A stretch of 64,000 bases of DNA from Dendrolimus kikuchii (GCA_019925095.2 CM034402.1:6707501-6771500); one strand, 5' to 3'. Shown: positions 1 to 10,309, numbered from the stretch's first letter. A program made the numbers and translations. Notes: generated by a model not told the origin, from the letters alone.

Positions 1-196
1 CGCTCTTCCTGCCATAAGCGCGGGGCACATGGGAGGAGGGTGGTTTTAGTGGAGTATTGAGTTTTCGAGTCTCCACACAAGCCGGCGATTTGACTCTGGT
101 GCCCATTCGTGGTGTCACCTCTCGTCGCTTTGGTGTAATCCCTAGTAAAGGACCCGGTAGTGTGCGAAATGCATTTCCCCGCCTCAAAAAAAAAAA
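1..196 (+). mobile_element. 3' end of a non-LTR retrotransposon with poly(A) tail
   Basis: A GC-richer block runs into a clean stretch of 11 A at 186-196, after which the sequence turns AT-rich. The gtggttttagt phrase and the abrupt A-run look like the 3' untranslated end of an R1-type LINE. The element continues off the left edge. No open frame supports a clade, so the assignment is inference. Confidence 0.5.
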
Positions 197-458
197 GAGT
201 AAATGGTAACCATAATAAATATAAAAATGAAGGTAGACAGGCAATAGTGACTTGACTTTTGTTGATTTTGACTCCAACGCCTTTGGTCTTGATTTTTCTA
301 ATATCACCATAAATACGCAAAATGACAGGTGAAAGAAACTTTAGCGGTACATTATACAACAAGGTTTTCCGTATACCTGTAGAAATAATAACTCATGTTT
401 GACACGAGTCATTCTGTGAATTTAAAGTGCTCGAAACATCAGTCAATAAAAAAAAATG
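197..458. other. AT-rich stretch, nothing recognised
   Basis: No convincing ORF, palindrome or repeat shared with the rest of the window. Confidence 0.6.
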
Positions 459-903
459 GAGTGAAACTTCTTTAGAATTGTTGTGATTTGAAAATCGATG
501 AAACAAAAAAGCGACACTACAAAGAAATAAATACATAAAATTCAACCTTATTTAATTCGAAATAAAACACATTTATCTTTACTCGTTAGTATTAATTTTC
601 AATTAAAATAAAACTTAAAAGAATCCAAATGAATTTTAGCTCTATCTGTATATACTTAAGGCAGATATTCTTTTATACGTAGATCAAAGGAAATTGTGCG
701 TAACAGTGCACTCAATTCTGATCTTTTATACTAGTGATTAAAAATGTATTTAGGATTGAATTTTTTGAATTATAATATGTTGACGGATGTAGGCTAAAGG
801 GATTATATTTATATTTATAAAAGTTAGAGAAGCATTATCTGTGCGTATATTCTCTGAACTTTCATTTATACTGCGTGTGAAATACACACACATTTTTTTT
901 TTA
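459..903 (+). repeat. Dispersed repeat family B, near-complete copy
   Basis: Begins gagtgaaacttctttagaa and ends in a tract of ca dinucleotides after a tactgcgtgtgaa phrase. The same landmarks occur at 9282-9590, 19215-21185 (split) and 24511-24908. The start (gtgaaacttcttt) and the internal late phrase (ctgaa.tttca.tt) are roughly inverted, so B may be a MITE or part of a larger composite. No coding capacity. Confidence 0.8.
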
Positions 904-2185
904 ATAGAACTCACACTTAATAGTCATTAAAACTAAGTTTAATGATTAATATTTAAATGCAATCACTTTACATACATTTCATGGATGAAGTTACTCCGTA
1001 TCGGCTGCTTTGGAAAGCGGGAATACATTTGTGTGTTAACATATTCACGGAACACGCTCAAGAATATTGAAATGTTAAAGGTTGCCAACTTACTACCAAT
1101 ACCAACATGCGAAAGTTGCGTTTGTTACGAAGGAGGTATGTTAACATCACAAGAAAACTACTGAAGCGATTTAATTTAAATTCGACACAGAGCTAGTTTA
1201 TAACTTAGATCGGAATTTAGGATACTTTTGTCCTGATAAATAACATTCTTTCCGTGGGAATATAGCGAAAAATGTGTCGCTGCAGTCACGCTTTTTAGTG
1301 CCGTCATTGTAATTTATTAACAAATACGTCGTCGTCATGGTAACGCTGTTCGCTGACACAACTAGTTATTAATAAATGTAAATATACCGACGAATTGAGC
1401 ACCTCCTCTTTTTTGGCAGTCGGTTACAAAGTATCACTTATTATGCTAAGACACGTGGGAGAACGTAGGGTGTGATAGACGTAGCCAACACTAAGCTACG
1501 ACCAGTATGAAAGTCCGGCTACGGTCTGGTTACGAAATGCTACGCTCAGTTAGCACTACGAACTTCATTCTACGCTACGGTACGCTGAGAGCACTACGAA
1601 CTTTGGCACGCCAAGTATGAAACGCTTCAATAAATTTTGAAATGCAGATTGTAATTTATGTTAGTTTGCATAATAGCGAAACCACTTATGGTTATCCTTT
1701 GGACTTATGGTTCGTAGTTAATATGCAAATAACTTCATGAGTTATGCTCCGGTTCCCTCGTAAAAGCGCACTAGGGTATACAATAACATTTTATAATAAG
1801 AGCATATGTTACGCACAAACTAGGTACTTTCAATTTTATTACGCACTACTGGGCGTAATTTAATATATTAAATTTATTTTTAGGATTCTGTAACTATTTT
1901 GTTATAAAAGGTTTTTAGGCTGGTTGCGAATGACTGAACTGGGAATTATGGACTCAAAAAAGCCTATCAGTCGGCCAAACCCAGGTATCATTATGATGGT
2001 GTGAAGACTGATCTACATAATATTCAGGTTTGTAATCAGCAGGAGGCAGCCCTAAACAGAAACAGGTAGAATATTCTTGTTAGCCTCCTAAAGGACTCAT
2101 TTTGCGTCACTGAGCTGCATCAATCAGCAAGTAAAATAATGAATAAATTACATTACAAAAGCATCTAAATATAGGTATATTTTTT
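904..2185. other. AT-rich stretch without genes
   Basis: Mostly single-copy sequence with no ORF above about 60 codons. The only structure I see is the degenerate ctacg-rich patch at 1494-1622. Confidence 0.6.
1494..1622. repeat. Degenerate internal duplication (ctacg-rich patch)
   Basis: The phrase tacgct.ag..agcactacgaactt occurs twice about 45 bp apart, and ctacg occurs many times. It looks like a decayed short tandem or fold-back element. Origin unknown. Confidence 0.4.
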
Positions 2186-2345
2186 GAAGTGAAACTTCTT
2201 TAGAATCAATGTTGATGATTTGAAACTCGATGAAACAAAAAAGCGACACTAAGAAGAGATAAATTCATAAATCTACAGGACTAAGCCTGCGAGAGAATGA
2301 GATACGAGTTTTACATTGTGCATGCAGCACAGATTATTAATGTTA
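2186..2345 (+). repeat. Family B, 5' part (variant)
   Basis: Starts gaagtgaaacttctttagaa and carries the actcgatgaaacaaaaaagcg phrase. It then diverges into a variant (taagcctgcgagagaatgag) also seen reversed at 3731-3845 and in the copy at 24511. Confidence 0.7.
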
Positions 2346-2351
2346 GGCGGT

Positions 2352-2745
2352 AAATTAGAATAGAATATTCTTTATTGCACACAAGAAAATAATATACATG
2401 AGTTAAAAATCGTATAACTACTGTAATCGGCGGTCTTATCGCTAACAGCGATTTCTTCCAGACAACCTTCTGGAGATAATTTCACATTTCTAAAATAGGT
2501 CGGTATTCAGTGCGCATAGTTTAAAATATATACAATCATATATACATATATTAATAGTAAATAAAAATACACATATATATACACATATTTATGTACAAAT
2601 ATATGTACATAGAGTTACATATACATAGATTACTGTTTACAAATTTAGATAGTGATCTTTGAGGAGTTTATTAAAAGCTGTAAGTGACTTTGCACTTCTG
2701 ATGCTGATTGGTACTGCATTCCACAACCTTACAGCCTTTACAGTA
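2352..2745 (-). pseudogene. CR1/L2-type LINE, end of RT ORF plus 3' tail
   Basis: Read on the minus strand, 2735-2635 encodes the closing segment of a LINE reverse transcriptase protein (LWNAVPISIRSAKSLTAFNK, then LLKDHYLNL and a stop). It is followed by the AT-rich 3' untranslated region and the tail phrase complementary to ggcggtcttatcgcta and tagaatagaatattctttattgcac. The LWN..P...R...SL..F...LK ending is typical of CR1/L2-group LINEs. The copy is 5' truncated to about 390 bp. The same tail recurs at 6193-6263/7658-7745, 21484-21770, 25790-26075, 54380-54725 and 57457-57565, so this is one of the commonest families here. Confidence 0.7.
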
Positions 2746-2937
2746 AGTAAAGTAAATTAATGATAAGTGATTACCGACGTCCATGAACATCTGCAACAAA
2801 ATAGGCGGCGCGTCGCCTACTTATCTGCTACTGTCAGTCTATTTATAAAATGCACATTTTAACCGTGCAAGAACGGAGACAAAATATTAGTTCCTGCGGC
2901 TGGCCGGTCTGTCATAATACGCTAGAAAACAACCATA

Positions 2938-3186
2938 GCCAGGGTATTTTTCCGTTTAGATGGCTACCAGTTTTGGTCTGGAGTACGCCGCCGTAATAAC
3001 TTTGAGTCGTGTTCCGATATCAGTGGCTAGGTTCCAGTCAGCCCTTCAAGGCGGGCAGCACATCGGTAGCACTTGATGTTGCAAATATCCATAGTCGACG
3101 GTAATCGCTTTCCAGCAGCCTGTCTGATGTAGTCCAACAATAAAATAATCGTGTGTGTGCAGCTCACACGCTGTAGCAAGTGAAAC
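2938..3186 (-). repeat. SINE-like family A, full-length copy
   Basis: Contains the complement of all family A landmarks: gcagacagg head, gaaagcggttaccatcgcct, gacatttgcaacacc, gagactggaacctggccac, ggaacacaactcaaggttg, and the gtggtagccatccag end. Family B's closing phrase (gcgtgtgagctgcacacaca) lies immediately upstream, as at 24.9 kb. A 35-bp piece of A in the other orientation lies at 2765-2797. Confidence 0.8.
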
Positions 3187-3259
3187 AAAGTGTGACAAGG
3201 GGTGGTAGGGATTCTAAATTTCGTGACGTCACATTTCATATATTATATCGTTATAATAT

Positions 3260-3640
3260 ACTAGCTCACCTAGCGAACTTCGTATCGCCTCAAAATCAAT
3301 AAATAAAAAACGTTGATTTCTGAACGACGCGACGAACATCAAACGTTTGATAATGAAAACCAAAAAATGAAAAAAAACTTCACTTTTAAAGTTAATTTGA
3401 TTTCTGAACGACTTTTAAATTTAATTGATTTCTAAACGATGGGACGAACATCAAATGTTTGACAGGTAGCAATAGTTTGTAAGGGAAAGCGAAATTGTTG
3501 ATTTTACTATATTCCAAGCATTTTTTTTTTATTTACTCACCTTTTAAACCTTCCCTGGACTTTCACAAATAAAATTAGCCAAATCAGTCCAGCCGTTCTC
3601 GATTTTTAGCGAGAGCAATTGATTTATATATTTAAAACAC
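3260..3640 (+). repeat. Dispersed repeat family D
   Basis: Starts actagct.ac..agcgaacttcgta and includes a cgacgaacatcaaacgttt phrase and a ccagccgttctcga.ttttagcgag ending. A second copy in the same orientation is at 14622-14998, with similar length and scattered differences. The copy is non-coding; element class unknown. Confidence 0.75.
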
Positions 3641-3730
3641 GACATTACAAGTAATAACGAAAAACTTTAGAACATTTCCAACTCTATCTGTATGAGCATA
3701 TCTAGTGTTTAAGTTATTAAATATAATGTT

Positions 3731-3845
3731 CCTATCTCATTCTCTCGCAGGCTTAGTGCGCAGATTTGTGTTTATCTCTTTAGTATCGCTTTTTCGTTTT
3801 ATCGAGTTTCAAATCATAACGATTCTAAAGAAGTTTCACTTCAAA
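3731..3845 (-). repeat. Family B, 5' part, reverse orientation
   Basis: Complement of the B opening: ends ...cgattctaaagaagtttcactt and carries the cctatctcattctctcgcagg variant also found at 2186-2345 (reverse complement). Confidence 0.7.
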
Positions 3846-4199
3846 AATAGTACTTTAAAAAACCTACAGAGCTACCTTTCAAGAAGAGCTCAGGTTCTAA
3901 ATGAAACAACAATATTAGCTTTGTTCCATTTAACGAGTTACAGTCGTCAGTGTTTATGAAAAAGGAATGCCCAAAAGCCGTTTTAATATAGGAAATTTAC
4001 GTTTACAACGGTAATTATGCAAATGAAGAGGTAATTAATATCCAAGCGATGAATATTAAAGCCTCTATTGTTACACAGAGCCGTTACCTACGCATAAAGT
4101 AAGATAGGAAACGACTTCTGACGTAAATTGTCCCTAAGTGTTGTTTATATTGTATAAAAGTAAAAATTTTAATTTGAATAAATTTCAAAATACGAAAAA
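3846..4199. other. AT-rich stretch, nothing recognised
   Basis: No ORF or repeat that I can assign. Confidence 0.5.
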
Positions 4200-4345
4200 T
4201 TCACAGTAGCTTAGTGGCTAAGGTACCCACGGCTCATTTCAATAACAAGATCGTATGATTTTTTATCGCGAATCCGGCAACAGTCAGACGGCTTACTTAA
4301 TGGAAAGTAGACACCGTCGCCTGTAGACATCTCCAACACCAGGGA
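4200..4345 (+). repeat. tRNA-like head joined to a family A fragment
   Basis: tagcttagtggc (4207-4218) matches the polymerase III A-box consensus at all but one position, and a weak B-box-like cgcgaatcc follows near 4268. The sequence then runs into the A core (ggcttacttaatggaaag ... gacatctccaacacc). This suggests that A, or a sister family, is a tRNA-derived SINE. Degenerate; not a functional tRNA. Confidence 0.5.
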
Positions 4346-4566
4346 CGAAGCCAACTAGGATGGGATAGTAGGAATCAGACAGGAGGAATGGGATAGAAAG
4401 GGATAGGGTAGAAGGATGGGACAGGTAACAGCGGAGCCCCTGTTGATGAAATAGGGTATGCTGCCACCGAGGTGTCCTTTATTTTTGATAACGCAGGGGG
4501 AATGCCTTTGAACACCATTCTCGAGCCCTTCAGGGAAAGGGCTGGAATGTAGGCATAAGACCTGCA
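4346..4566 (+). repeat. Purine-rich repeat tract and flank
   Basis: Irregular repeats of gggata/ggat/gaagg at 4357-4430, followed by unassigned sequence up to the fold-back element. No defensible ORF. Confidence 0.4.
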
Positions 4567-5240
4567 TCGAGGGTGTGTAGGACTCTCAGCGAACGGTTCT
4601 CCACGCTCGCTTCTAGAACGAAAATATCGCGAGAAACGGCCGCCGAACTATCCACTAAACCTAAACCTGCGTCCCATTTATAGCGCTTTTATGGGGCGTC
4701 CAGGGATCTAGTACAGAGTTACTGGACCGTGACGCCTCTGCGCTCTGTAACTAGGCTATTCCGAGGAGCAGAGCTACTCACTTCATACAGCATAAGGCCG
4801 CTGTACCCCTCGTAACGGCGGCTCCCTGTCACGGTAATTATGGGAGGAGTTGCGCCTACAACCTATAACCGCCAGTCCGCCTCCTGCTGACAGGGTCCGC
4901 GTACGAATCCTTCTCCCTCGCTCATTCAACGACCTGCTTCTGAGACATAAGGGATACGCAGAAGGAGGAAACATCAGCATCATTTCGATCACGCTACGAA
5001 GCAAGTCCATAGGGCCAAACATGTTCTCTAGAAGGGCGCTTTCGGAGTGTCTAAAGTAATCGTACGTAGGGGCGTCACGGTACAGTAACTTTGTTCTAAA
5101 TCCCGTGAAGGTCCGTAAAAGCGTGGAAGTACGTTCATCAGGTTTAGTGGGTACTTTGGCGGCCGGTTTCTCGTGGCTACTTTTGCTTCGGCGAAGTGAG
5201 CGTGGTGAACCGACCGCTAGGAGTCTCACATATCCCTCGA
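4567..5240. mobile_element. Fold-back element with ~175-bp inverted arms
   Basis: The first ~175 bp (4567-4742) and last ~175 bp (5065-5240) are imperfect reverse complements. Both arms, read from outside, open tcgaggg and share in order: cggtt.(t/a)ccacgctc.cttc, cgagaaa.cggccgcc, cccactaaacct (tccactaaacct on the left) and ccgtgacgcc.ct. About 320 bp of unrelated DNA lies between them. The block is GC-richer than its surroundings, which explains long spurious ORFs on both strands. The structure fits a fold-back DNA transposon or long-TIR MITE. No transposase is visible and I could not establish target-site duplications. Confidence 0.7.
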
Positions 5241-5456
5241 ATCATCTTCCCTCGAGGACGTCTATGTACACTAAAAGACAAGTTTTAACCCTTAGTTACG
5301 TAAATGTATAGCGGAGATTTTTGAGGTTGAAATAAGTTGTGTGGTGAGTCAATGCTGAACGCATTATCAGTCTTTAAGTGTGATAAATTATACATCAACA
5401 AATTGGAGAATTAAACATGACGTAACAGAGATCCCAATTTATTCACCTTATTCACT
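5241..5456. other. Unassigned AT-rich spacer
   Basis: Nothing recognised. Confidence 0.5.
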
Positions 5457-5504
5457 ACAGTATTTTGTAACAGCATATTAATATATGCTGTTACAAAATA
5501 CTGT
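5457..5504. repeat. Perfect 22-bp palindrome with 4-nt loop
   Basis: 5457-5478 and 5483-5504 are exact reverse complements around taat. The phrase gtaacagcatat appears again directly afterwards at 5503-5514. Confidence 0.9.
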
Positions 5505-5530
5505 AACAGCATATAATAATATGATCGAAT

Positions 5531-5712
5531 TGATCGTATACTAGCAGAAGTTGATGTCAGGAGCCTTAAGAACAGACGAGCGTGCATGACAAGAGCTATG
5601 AATGTCAAAGAAGCGAGTGAAGTGTGTAAGAACAAGCCTGAATGGCGCTCTGTTGTACGTGCCTACCCCGCAAGGGAACTGGCATGAAGCTATGTATGTA
5701 TGTATATTATTA
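5531..5712 (+). pseudogene. LINE family C, 3' end (C-terminal codons and (TATG)n tail)
   Basis: An open frame reads through a segment with LAEVDVRSLKNRRACMT, then MNVKEASEVCKN and a terminal WRSVVRAYPARELA before the stop. A short 3' region follows and ends in tatgtatgtatgta. The same ending is encoded at 10333 and the same nucleotide tail occurs at 23275, 57145, 57608, 59529 and 60878. The protein is the C-terminus of a non-LTR retrotransposon ORF2 (RTE- or Jockey-like; clade not settled). This copy is 5' truncated to about 180 bp but undamaged in its remaining codons, so it is young. Confidence 0.75.
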
Positions 5713-6192
5713 TAGATTATATTTTTTTAACAAATTTCATCCATATAGGCTGGGGTCAAGTTTCTGGGAAAAACGATTGTAATATACAAGCAGACAGACA
5801 TGACAATTTCAAAAAGTTTTTGTTAAAATGACAAAGAGATCCAAAATTGACAAATTACGAAGAACGCTAACTTTCAAAAACAAATAAATTAAAACTTGTG
5901 TAAAAACAATGTCATTTTATTTAAAGCTTTCATTCAGTTTAAATGACATTTCAGAGTTTGAATAAGTTTAATCGAAATAGTTAGGTACTTGTTTGAACCG
6001 CGGTGGTTTTCAATTTGAATAATTTTAATATCTAGCATCTAGTGTAATAAAGATGTACTGTTGCGTGGCTAATTAACTCGCACAGTCCTCCAGTTGTGGT
6101 AAGAAACTGTATCATGCGACATACATAATTGCAATTCATAAAAAAATTTAGAGTTCGCTAAACATGCTCATCAAATAAAATAGGTTTTTATT
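5713..6192. other. AT-rich stretch without genes
   Basis: No ORF above 60 codons and no repeat family that I can name. Confidence 0.5.
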
Positions 6193-6263
6193 AATAGATA
6201 GATAGACTGATATATAACACTTTATTGTACATCAATACAAAAGTAAACTTACAGACATGCCGT
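6193..6263 (-). repeat. CR1/L2 LINE tail, left part of a split copy
   Basis: aacactttattgtacatcaatacaa is the tail phrase of this family on the minus strand. The rest of the tail resumes at 7658, beyond the palindrome and the mariner. Confidence 0.6.
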
Positions 6264-6352
6264 CTTATTCATAGAGAGTTAGAGTAAGTTTCAACGCTTC
6301 TTTTAGAACCATAAAGAAACGTTCAAACTTACTCTAACTCTCTATGAATAAG
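6264..6352. repeat. 89-bp fold-back with perfect 28-bp arms
   Basis: 6264-6291 and 6325-6352 are exact reverse complements. One mismatch inward extends the match by 5 bp. Lies between the split CR1 tail and the mariner. May be a small MITE. Confidence 0.9.
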
Positions 6353-6370
6353 AACGTAAAACTACGAAAG

Positions 6371-7657
6371 GATGAATCAAAAAGTTCTTAGAAGTGCATA
6401 TATATAAAACCTTTTGTAGGAGAAGTTCGATATTCAAATTAAAGAGTGTCAATGACACAATATTTATGCCAACTGTCACTCGTATTTGTCAGTTCGTTCG
6501 CAAATTTTATTGTGCAACGAATTGCTAAAATCGCAAAATTATGGACAAAAGTGAGTTATGTACGGTGATAAAATAGCTCAGCTTAAAAAAAATGTTTACG
6601 AAAGAAATTTTTCAGACATTTCAAACATTAGGGGATGATGCTGTACCCTATATTTCGGTTGCGCACTGGGGTGCTGAATTTATAAGAAGTATAGATCAAG
6701 CTGTAAAAACGACCCACGTTCTGGGCGGCTTTTAATCTCCGTTACGGAAGAAAATGTCAAAAAGGTTGAGAATTTGGCTTTGGAAGACAGAAGAATAACT
6801 ATAAAACATATAGCTGAGATCCTAAAGATAACTTTTGATAGCGCTCAATCCATTAATTGATTCACTGGGGTTCAAAAAAGTGTCGGCAAGATGGGTGCCA
6901 CGAATGTTAACCGACGAAAACAAAAAGCGACGTTCGGATAGTTCTTTCTAAGCGTAATCTCGCAATGTTCCAGTGTGATTCGGATGACTTTTGCCGGCGC
7001 TTTGTCACCATGGATGAAACGTGGGTCCATTATTTCGATCCGGGAACTAAGAGACAAAATATGTTTTGGAAACGACCATCCTCTCCATCGATTAAGAAAT
7101 TTCTAGTTGGTCCTACCGCTGGAAAAGTCATGGCTTCAGTGTTTTGGGATAGTGAAGGAATACTTTTTATCGATTACATGCCAAAAGGCCAGACTATTGC
7201 TGAAACCTATTATGCAAATTTAATTCCAAAAGTACGTCAAACGATTAACGAAAAACGTCGTGGAAAACTGTCGTTAGACGTGTTGTTTCTTCACGATAAC
7301 GCTCCCACTATCTATCGGAAGTTGCGCTCATCGCTATCCGCTGTGCTGGCTTCAATCTCCTTGACCACCCACCATATTCTCTGGACTTAGCCCCAAGTGA
7401 TTTTTACTTATTCCCAAAATTAAAGGAGGAAATTTGTTGAACTAACTTTTACGACAATGACGCGGTTATGGCTATGGTTATGGCTGCCGTAGAAGAAGAG
7501 CTTTTCGAGACTCAAGATAATTTTTTTTTTTGCAAAGAATAAGGAAGTTAGAAACGCGTTATTCTAAATGCATTGCATTGGAGGGAGATTATGTAGAAAA
7601 ATAAAATATTTTGTTTAAATTTTTTCATTTTTAAATACAAGAACTTTTTGATTCATC
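6371..7657 (+). mobile_element. mariner-family DNA transposon, degenerate
   Basis: The ends are a perfect 19-bp inverted repeat, gatgaatcaaaaagttctt at 6371-6389 and its complement at 7639-7657, spanning 1287 bp, the normal length for mariner. It encloses a recognisable but broken mariner transposase. It appears to have landed in a CR1 LINE tail, because tail sequence lies on both sides. I could not fix an unambiguous TA duplication directly outside the 19-bp repeats. Confidence 0.85.
6541..7604 (+). pseudogene. mariner transposase pseudogene
   Basis: A cut-and-paste transposase of the Tc1/mariner superfamily. The reading runs from an ATG at 6541 to a taa at 7602, about 354 codons of sequence, close to the usual ~345. 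The amino-terminal DNA-binding half contains several stops and shifts. The best frame, 6965-7390, shows the first catalytic aspartate in MDETWVHYFDPG and the second in FLHDNAP. After a one-base shift near 7340, the conserved LDLAPSDFYLFPKLKE block with the third aspartate follows in another frame. The last residues (GDYVEK, stop) also match the family. The gene cannot make an intact enzyme. Its terminal repeats have outlasted the ORF. Confidence 0.85.
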
Positions 7658-7745
7658 GATGTATATAATCTAATTATGCACAAAGGGCGGTCTTATCGCT
7701 AAAAATCTATCTCTTCCAGACAACCACAGGCATTAATTGTGATGA
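7658..7745 (-). repeat. CR1/L2 LINE tail, right part of the split copy
   Basis: gggcggtcttatcgct and cttccagacaacc are the family's 3' untranslated landmarks on the minus strand. This completes the tail begun at 6193-6263. Confidence 0.65.
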
Positions 7746-7904
7746 TATTGGCGATAGAGGTATACATATACGACTACTTATATTTTATAATAAATACATA
7801 AATGATATATAAGCAGAAGAAGTTTTATACGTAAAATATACTTTATATATATACCATACACATACATATCTACAAAAATATATGAATGTTTAAAGATGAA
7901 TATA
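7746..7904. other. AT-rich stretch
   Basis: Runs of tatata/atacat similar to the upstream part of CR1 tails at 2.5, 25.8 and 54.4 kb; probably more of the same LINE 3' region. Confidence 0.4.
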
Positions 7905-8150
7905 GAATAGAATAGAATATCTTAATTCACACAACAATACACATCAGGATCGGCCTATATACATTAGAAGATCGGGCGGTAAAACCACGACGTTTATCCC
8001 AGAATTAGCAGTTTTTACACATCGATAATCTCGATATGCCAGGTTCCTTATCGTGGTTCTTTCTCAGTGAATTCCTGTACATGTATCCGTCAATTCTGTA
8101 TTTGAGAAGCTGCCTTACTAGGTCTACCCACATTCGTAACTTTCAATGGT
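7905..8150 (-). repeat. Probable LINE 3' end with (GAATA)n tail, minus strand
   Basis: agaatagaatagaata at 7905 is the same kind of microsatellite tail found at 2355 and 21490. A cggcct...ggcggtaaaacc block follows. Related to, but diverged from, the CR1 tails. Confidence 0.4.
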
Positions 8151-8709
8151 AAAATTTAAAAAAAATAGACTAATGAACCGACTTCAAAAATATTTAAAAA
8201 GTAGTCAATAAAAATATTTTCTTTCATTTTGAAGTCGATGTCAAATAAAACAAAGATTACTACTAAATAAATAACTACCGTATTTCTAAAAATTTTTTTC
8301 GTTGTAGCAATATGTAAAGTAGACAATTCTTGTTGTTTTACATGGAACCGAGTTCAAGATGTAAAAACTATTTATTTTTTACATTTAAGTTACTTTTAAA
8401 GTCTGTTTGTTTTGTTTTAAAATGTTTTTCATTTTTAAATATATTTTAAATTGGCGTAACGTCAAAAGTTATGAAGGGTTATACACTTGACCGTAGTTCA
8501 TCATTCACGGATCGAACAGTGAACATGGTAAGGGTCTAGGCAGTCCTGAGGAGGAGGTTTGGAGTGTGCAGCTGGAGTGTACGCCATTGTATTGGCGCAG
8601 TCGCGGGGAGCGCCCTCGAAGCGTATGCAAGTGGCTTCAAGAGGGTAACCCCTTGGTATTGTGTTTTGTACGCTGGGACGCGACATATGTATATTGGAAA
8701 TCATAGTGT
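8151..8709. other. Unassigned stretch
   Basis: An AT-rich part with an accgacttcaaaa phrase resembling the opening of family E (8176) and its echo near 8230. A moderately GC-rich 200 bp (8500-8705) follows without a recognisable product. Confidence 0.4.
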
Positions 8710-8822
8710 GATCTAAAGTAGTCCGCCATAACAACCTTGAGTTGTGTTCCCGAATTACTGGCCAGGTTCCAGTCTCCTTTTAGAGAGCGGGAGCGATGGT
8801 AACCGCTTTCCTGCTTCCACCG
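8710..8822 (-). repeat. Family A, partial
   Basis: Complement of ggaacacaactcaaggttg, gagactggaacctggcca and gaaagcggttaccatcgct; the middle segment of A is deleted here. Confidence 0.75.
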
Positions 8823-9281
8823 CCGGTATGCTGAACTCATGCCATAAAAAAGTCAAATTAATATACAAAGCAGGAGGGGCCTCATGCCCTGTTCCGACAT
8901 CTGACTGTTGAGTTACGACACTTTTACTATCGGTAGGGAGCTTATGTCAAATTTTAACCGATGGTAAAGGAACGGTTCGTATGATATAGGAACATCATAG
9001 AATCAGTTTACGACCCCCCCCTCCCCCCCGCCTCCAATAACAATCAAAAATAGCATATCATTTTTAAGGATCCGTAGAGCCATTTGGAAAAATCTGGACC
9101 CTTATGCAATCAGCATGGCCATCCACACATCTTTGTATGACAGTCATTACTCTCGGTGTACTGGGTTTATACGGATGAAATCCAACAAGAATATGTAGTC
9201 TATATACATGCCGCTACGTATTGGGTTAAGTAAGTGACGTTAGTTAGATCTTAGAACATCACTATGTTTTTATGACGTTCA
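8823..9281. other. Stretch with a shared fragment and a C-rich run
   Basis: 8905-8985, read reversed, matches 21225-21300 around gttaaa.tttgacataagctc, so it is a piece of another dispersed repeat. 9012-9035 is a C-rich homopolymer tract. Nothing else recognised. Confidence 0.45.
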
Positions 9282-9590
9282 GAAGTAAAACTTCTTTAGA
9301 ACCATTGTGATTTGAAAAATTCGATGAAACGAAAAAGCGTCACTTAACCATAAGTCCAATTTGCACCGAAATAAAAGTGATAATCATAATATTTAAAGTA
9401 AAACAGCGAAATGTTTGAAGTGATACCTAAAAAATTTCATTTTGAATAATAACATGTTAACAGATGCAGGCTACAGGAATTATATTTATATTAATAAAAG
9501 TTAGAGAAGAATTATCTGTGAGTATATTCTCTGAAGTTTCACGTTTACTGAGTGTCAACGGCACATACACAAACACATTTTTTTTATTAA
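9282..9590 (+). repeat. Family B, variant copy
   Basis: Opens agaagtaaaacttctttagaacc and ends attctctgaagtttcac then a ca-rich tract and T-run. The middle follows the 24511 variant (caatttgcaccgaaataaaagtgataa). Confidence 0.75.
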
Positions 9591-10309
9591 AGTCAATTAA
9601 TCGGTTTGCGCACCCTAAGCCCTGAGCCCGGGTGCCACGCACCTCATGCATATCTCAAGTGCTCTGTGCACCTCATTAATGCACCTGTATGTAGGTAGTG
9701 TTTTGTGATTTTTTCCTAAAACTATAAATATGAATTCGTAGACGGCAAATATTGCATTGCACAAACACAAAAATTAAGTTAATAAGTTTAAAAGCAAACA
9801 AACACATTTTTAAATACTAACAAATGGCTACAGAAAATCCGTCGAAAATATAATATTGCTTGCATAAAGCTCAAACAATGCTAACGTGAATATACAAAGG
9901 AATATTTCATATATTTCTGGTAAAGACAAATACGTCGAATTCATATTCAAACAATACGAGGTTTTCAATAATACTCTCAAAGTACGACTTTAAAAATGCA
10001 CTAAAATGAACAATGTTCAAATACAATATTTCAAGTGAATCATCAAGATAAATGAAAACAATTTTATATATATCCATCCAATCCAACATTGGAATAAAAG
10101 CTAATATTATAAGGTAATTCAAATAATTCCCTTACTTTCTCCCTCTCAGTAGAATTTGAACATATCTGGAGCTTCATCGGTATTTCTGTTAAGTAAAGTA
10201 AGTAAACAATGAATATAAAAGAAGCCTGCTCATATATGCTTAATAGATAAATATATACTGTAGCATACCTCATACGTAATACATGTTCTCTGATAGAGGC
10301 CGATCTGTA
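9591..10309. other. AT-rich stretch, nothing recognised
   Basis: Short AT-rich ORFs only. A GC-rich 60 bp at 9600-9650 is unexplained. Confidence 0.5.

Noticed and set aside
4783..5229. 148-codon minus-strand ORF
   Set aside because: It falls inside the fold-back element, crosses its arm and shows no domain; GC-rich DNA gives chance ORFs.
9012..9035. C-rich run as a G-quadruplex/i-motif
   Set aside because: Tracts are interrupted by few bases and short overall; low complexity is the simpler view.
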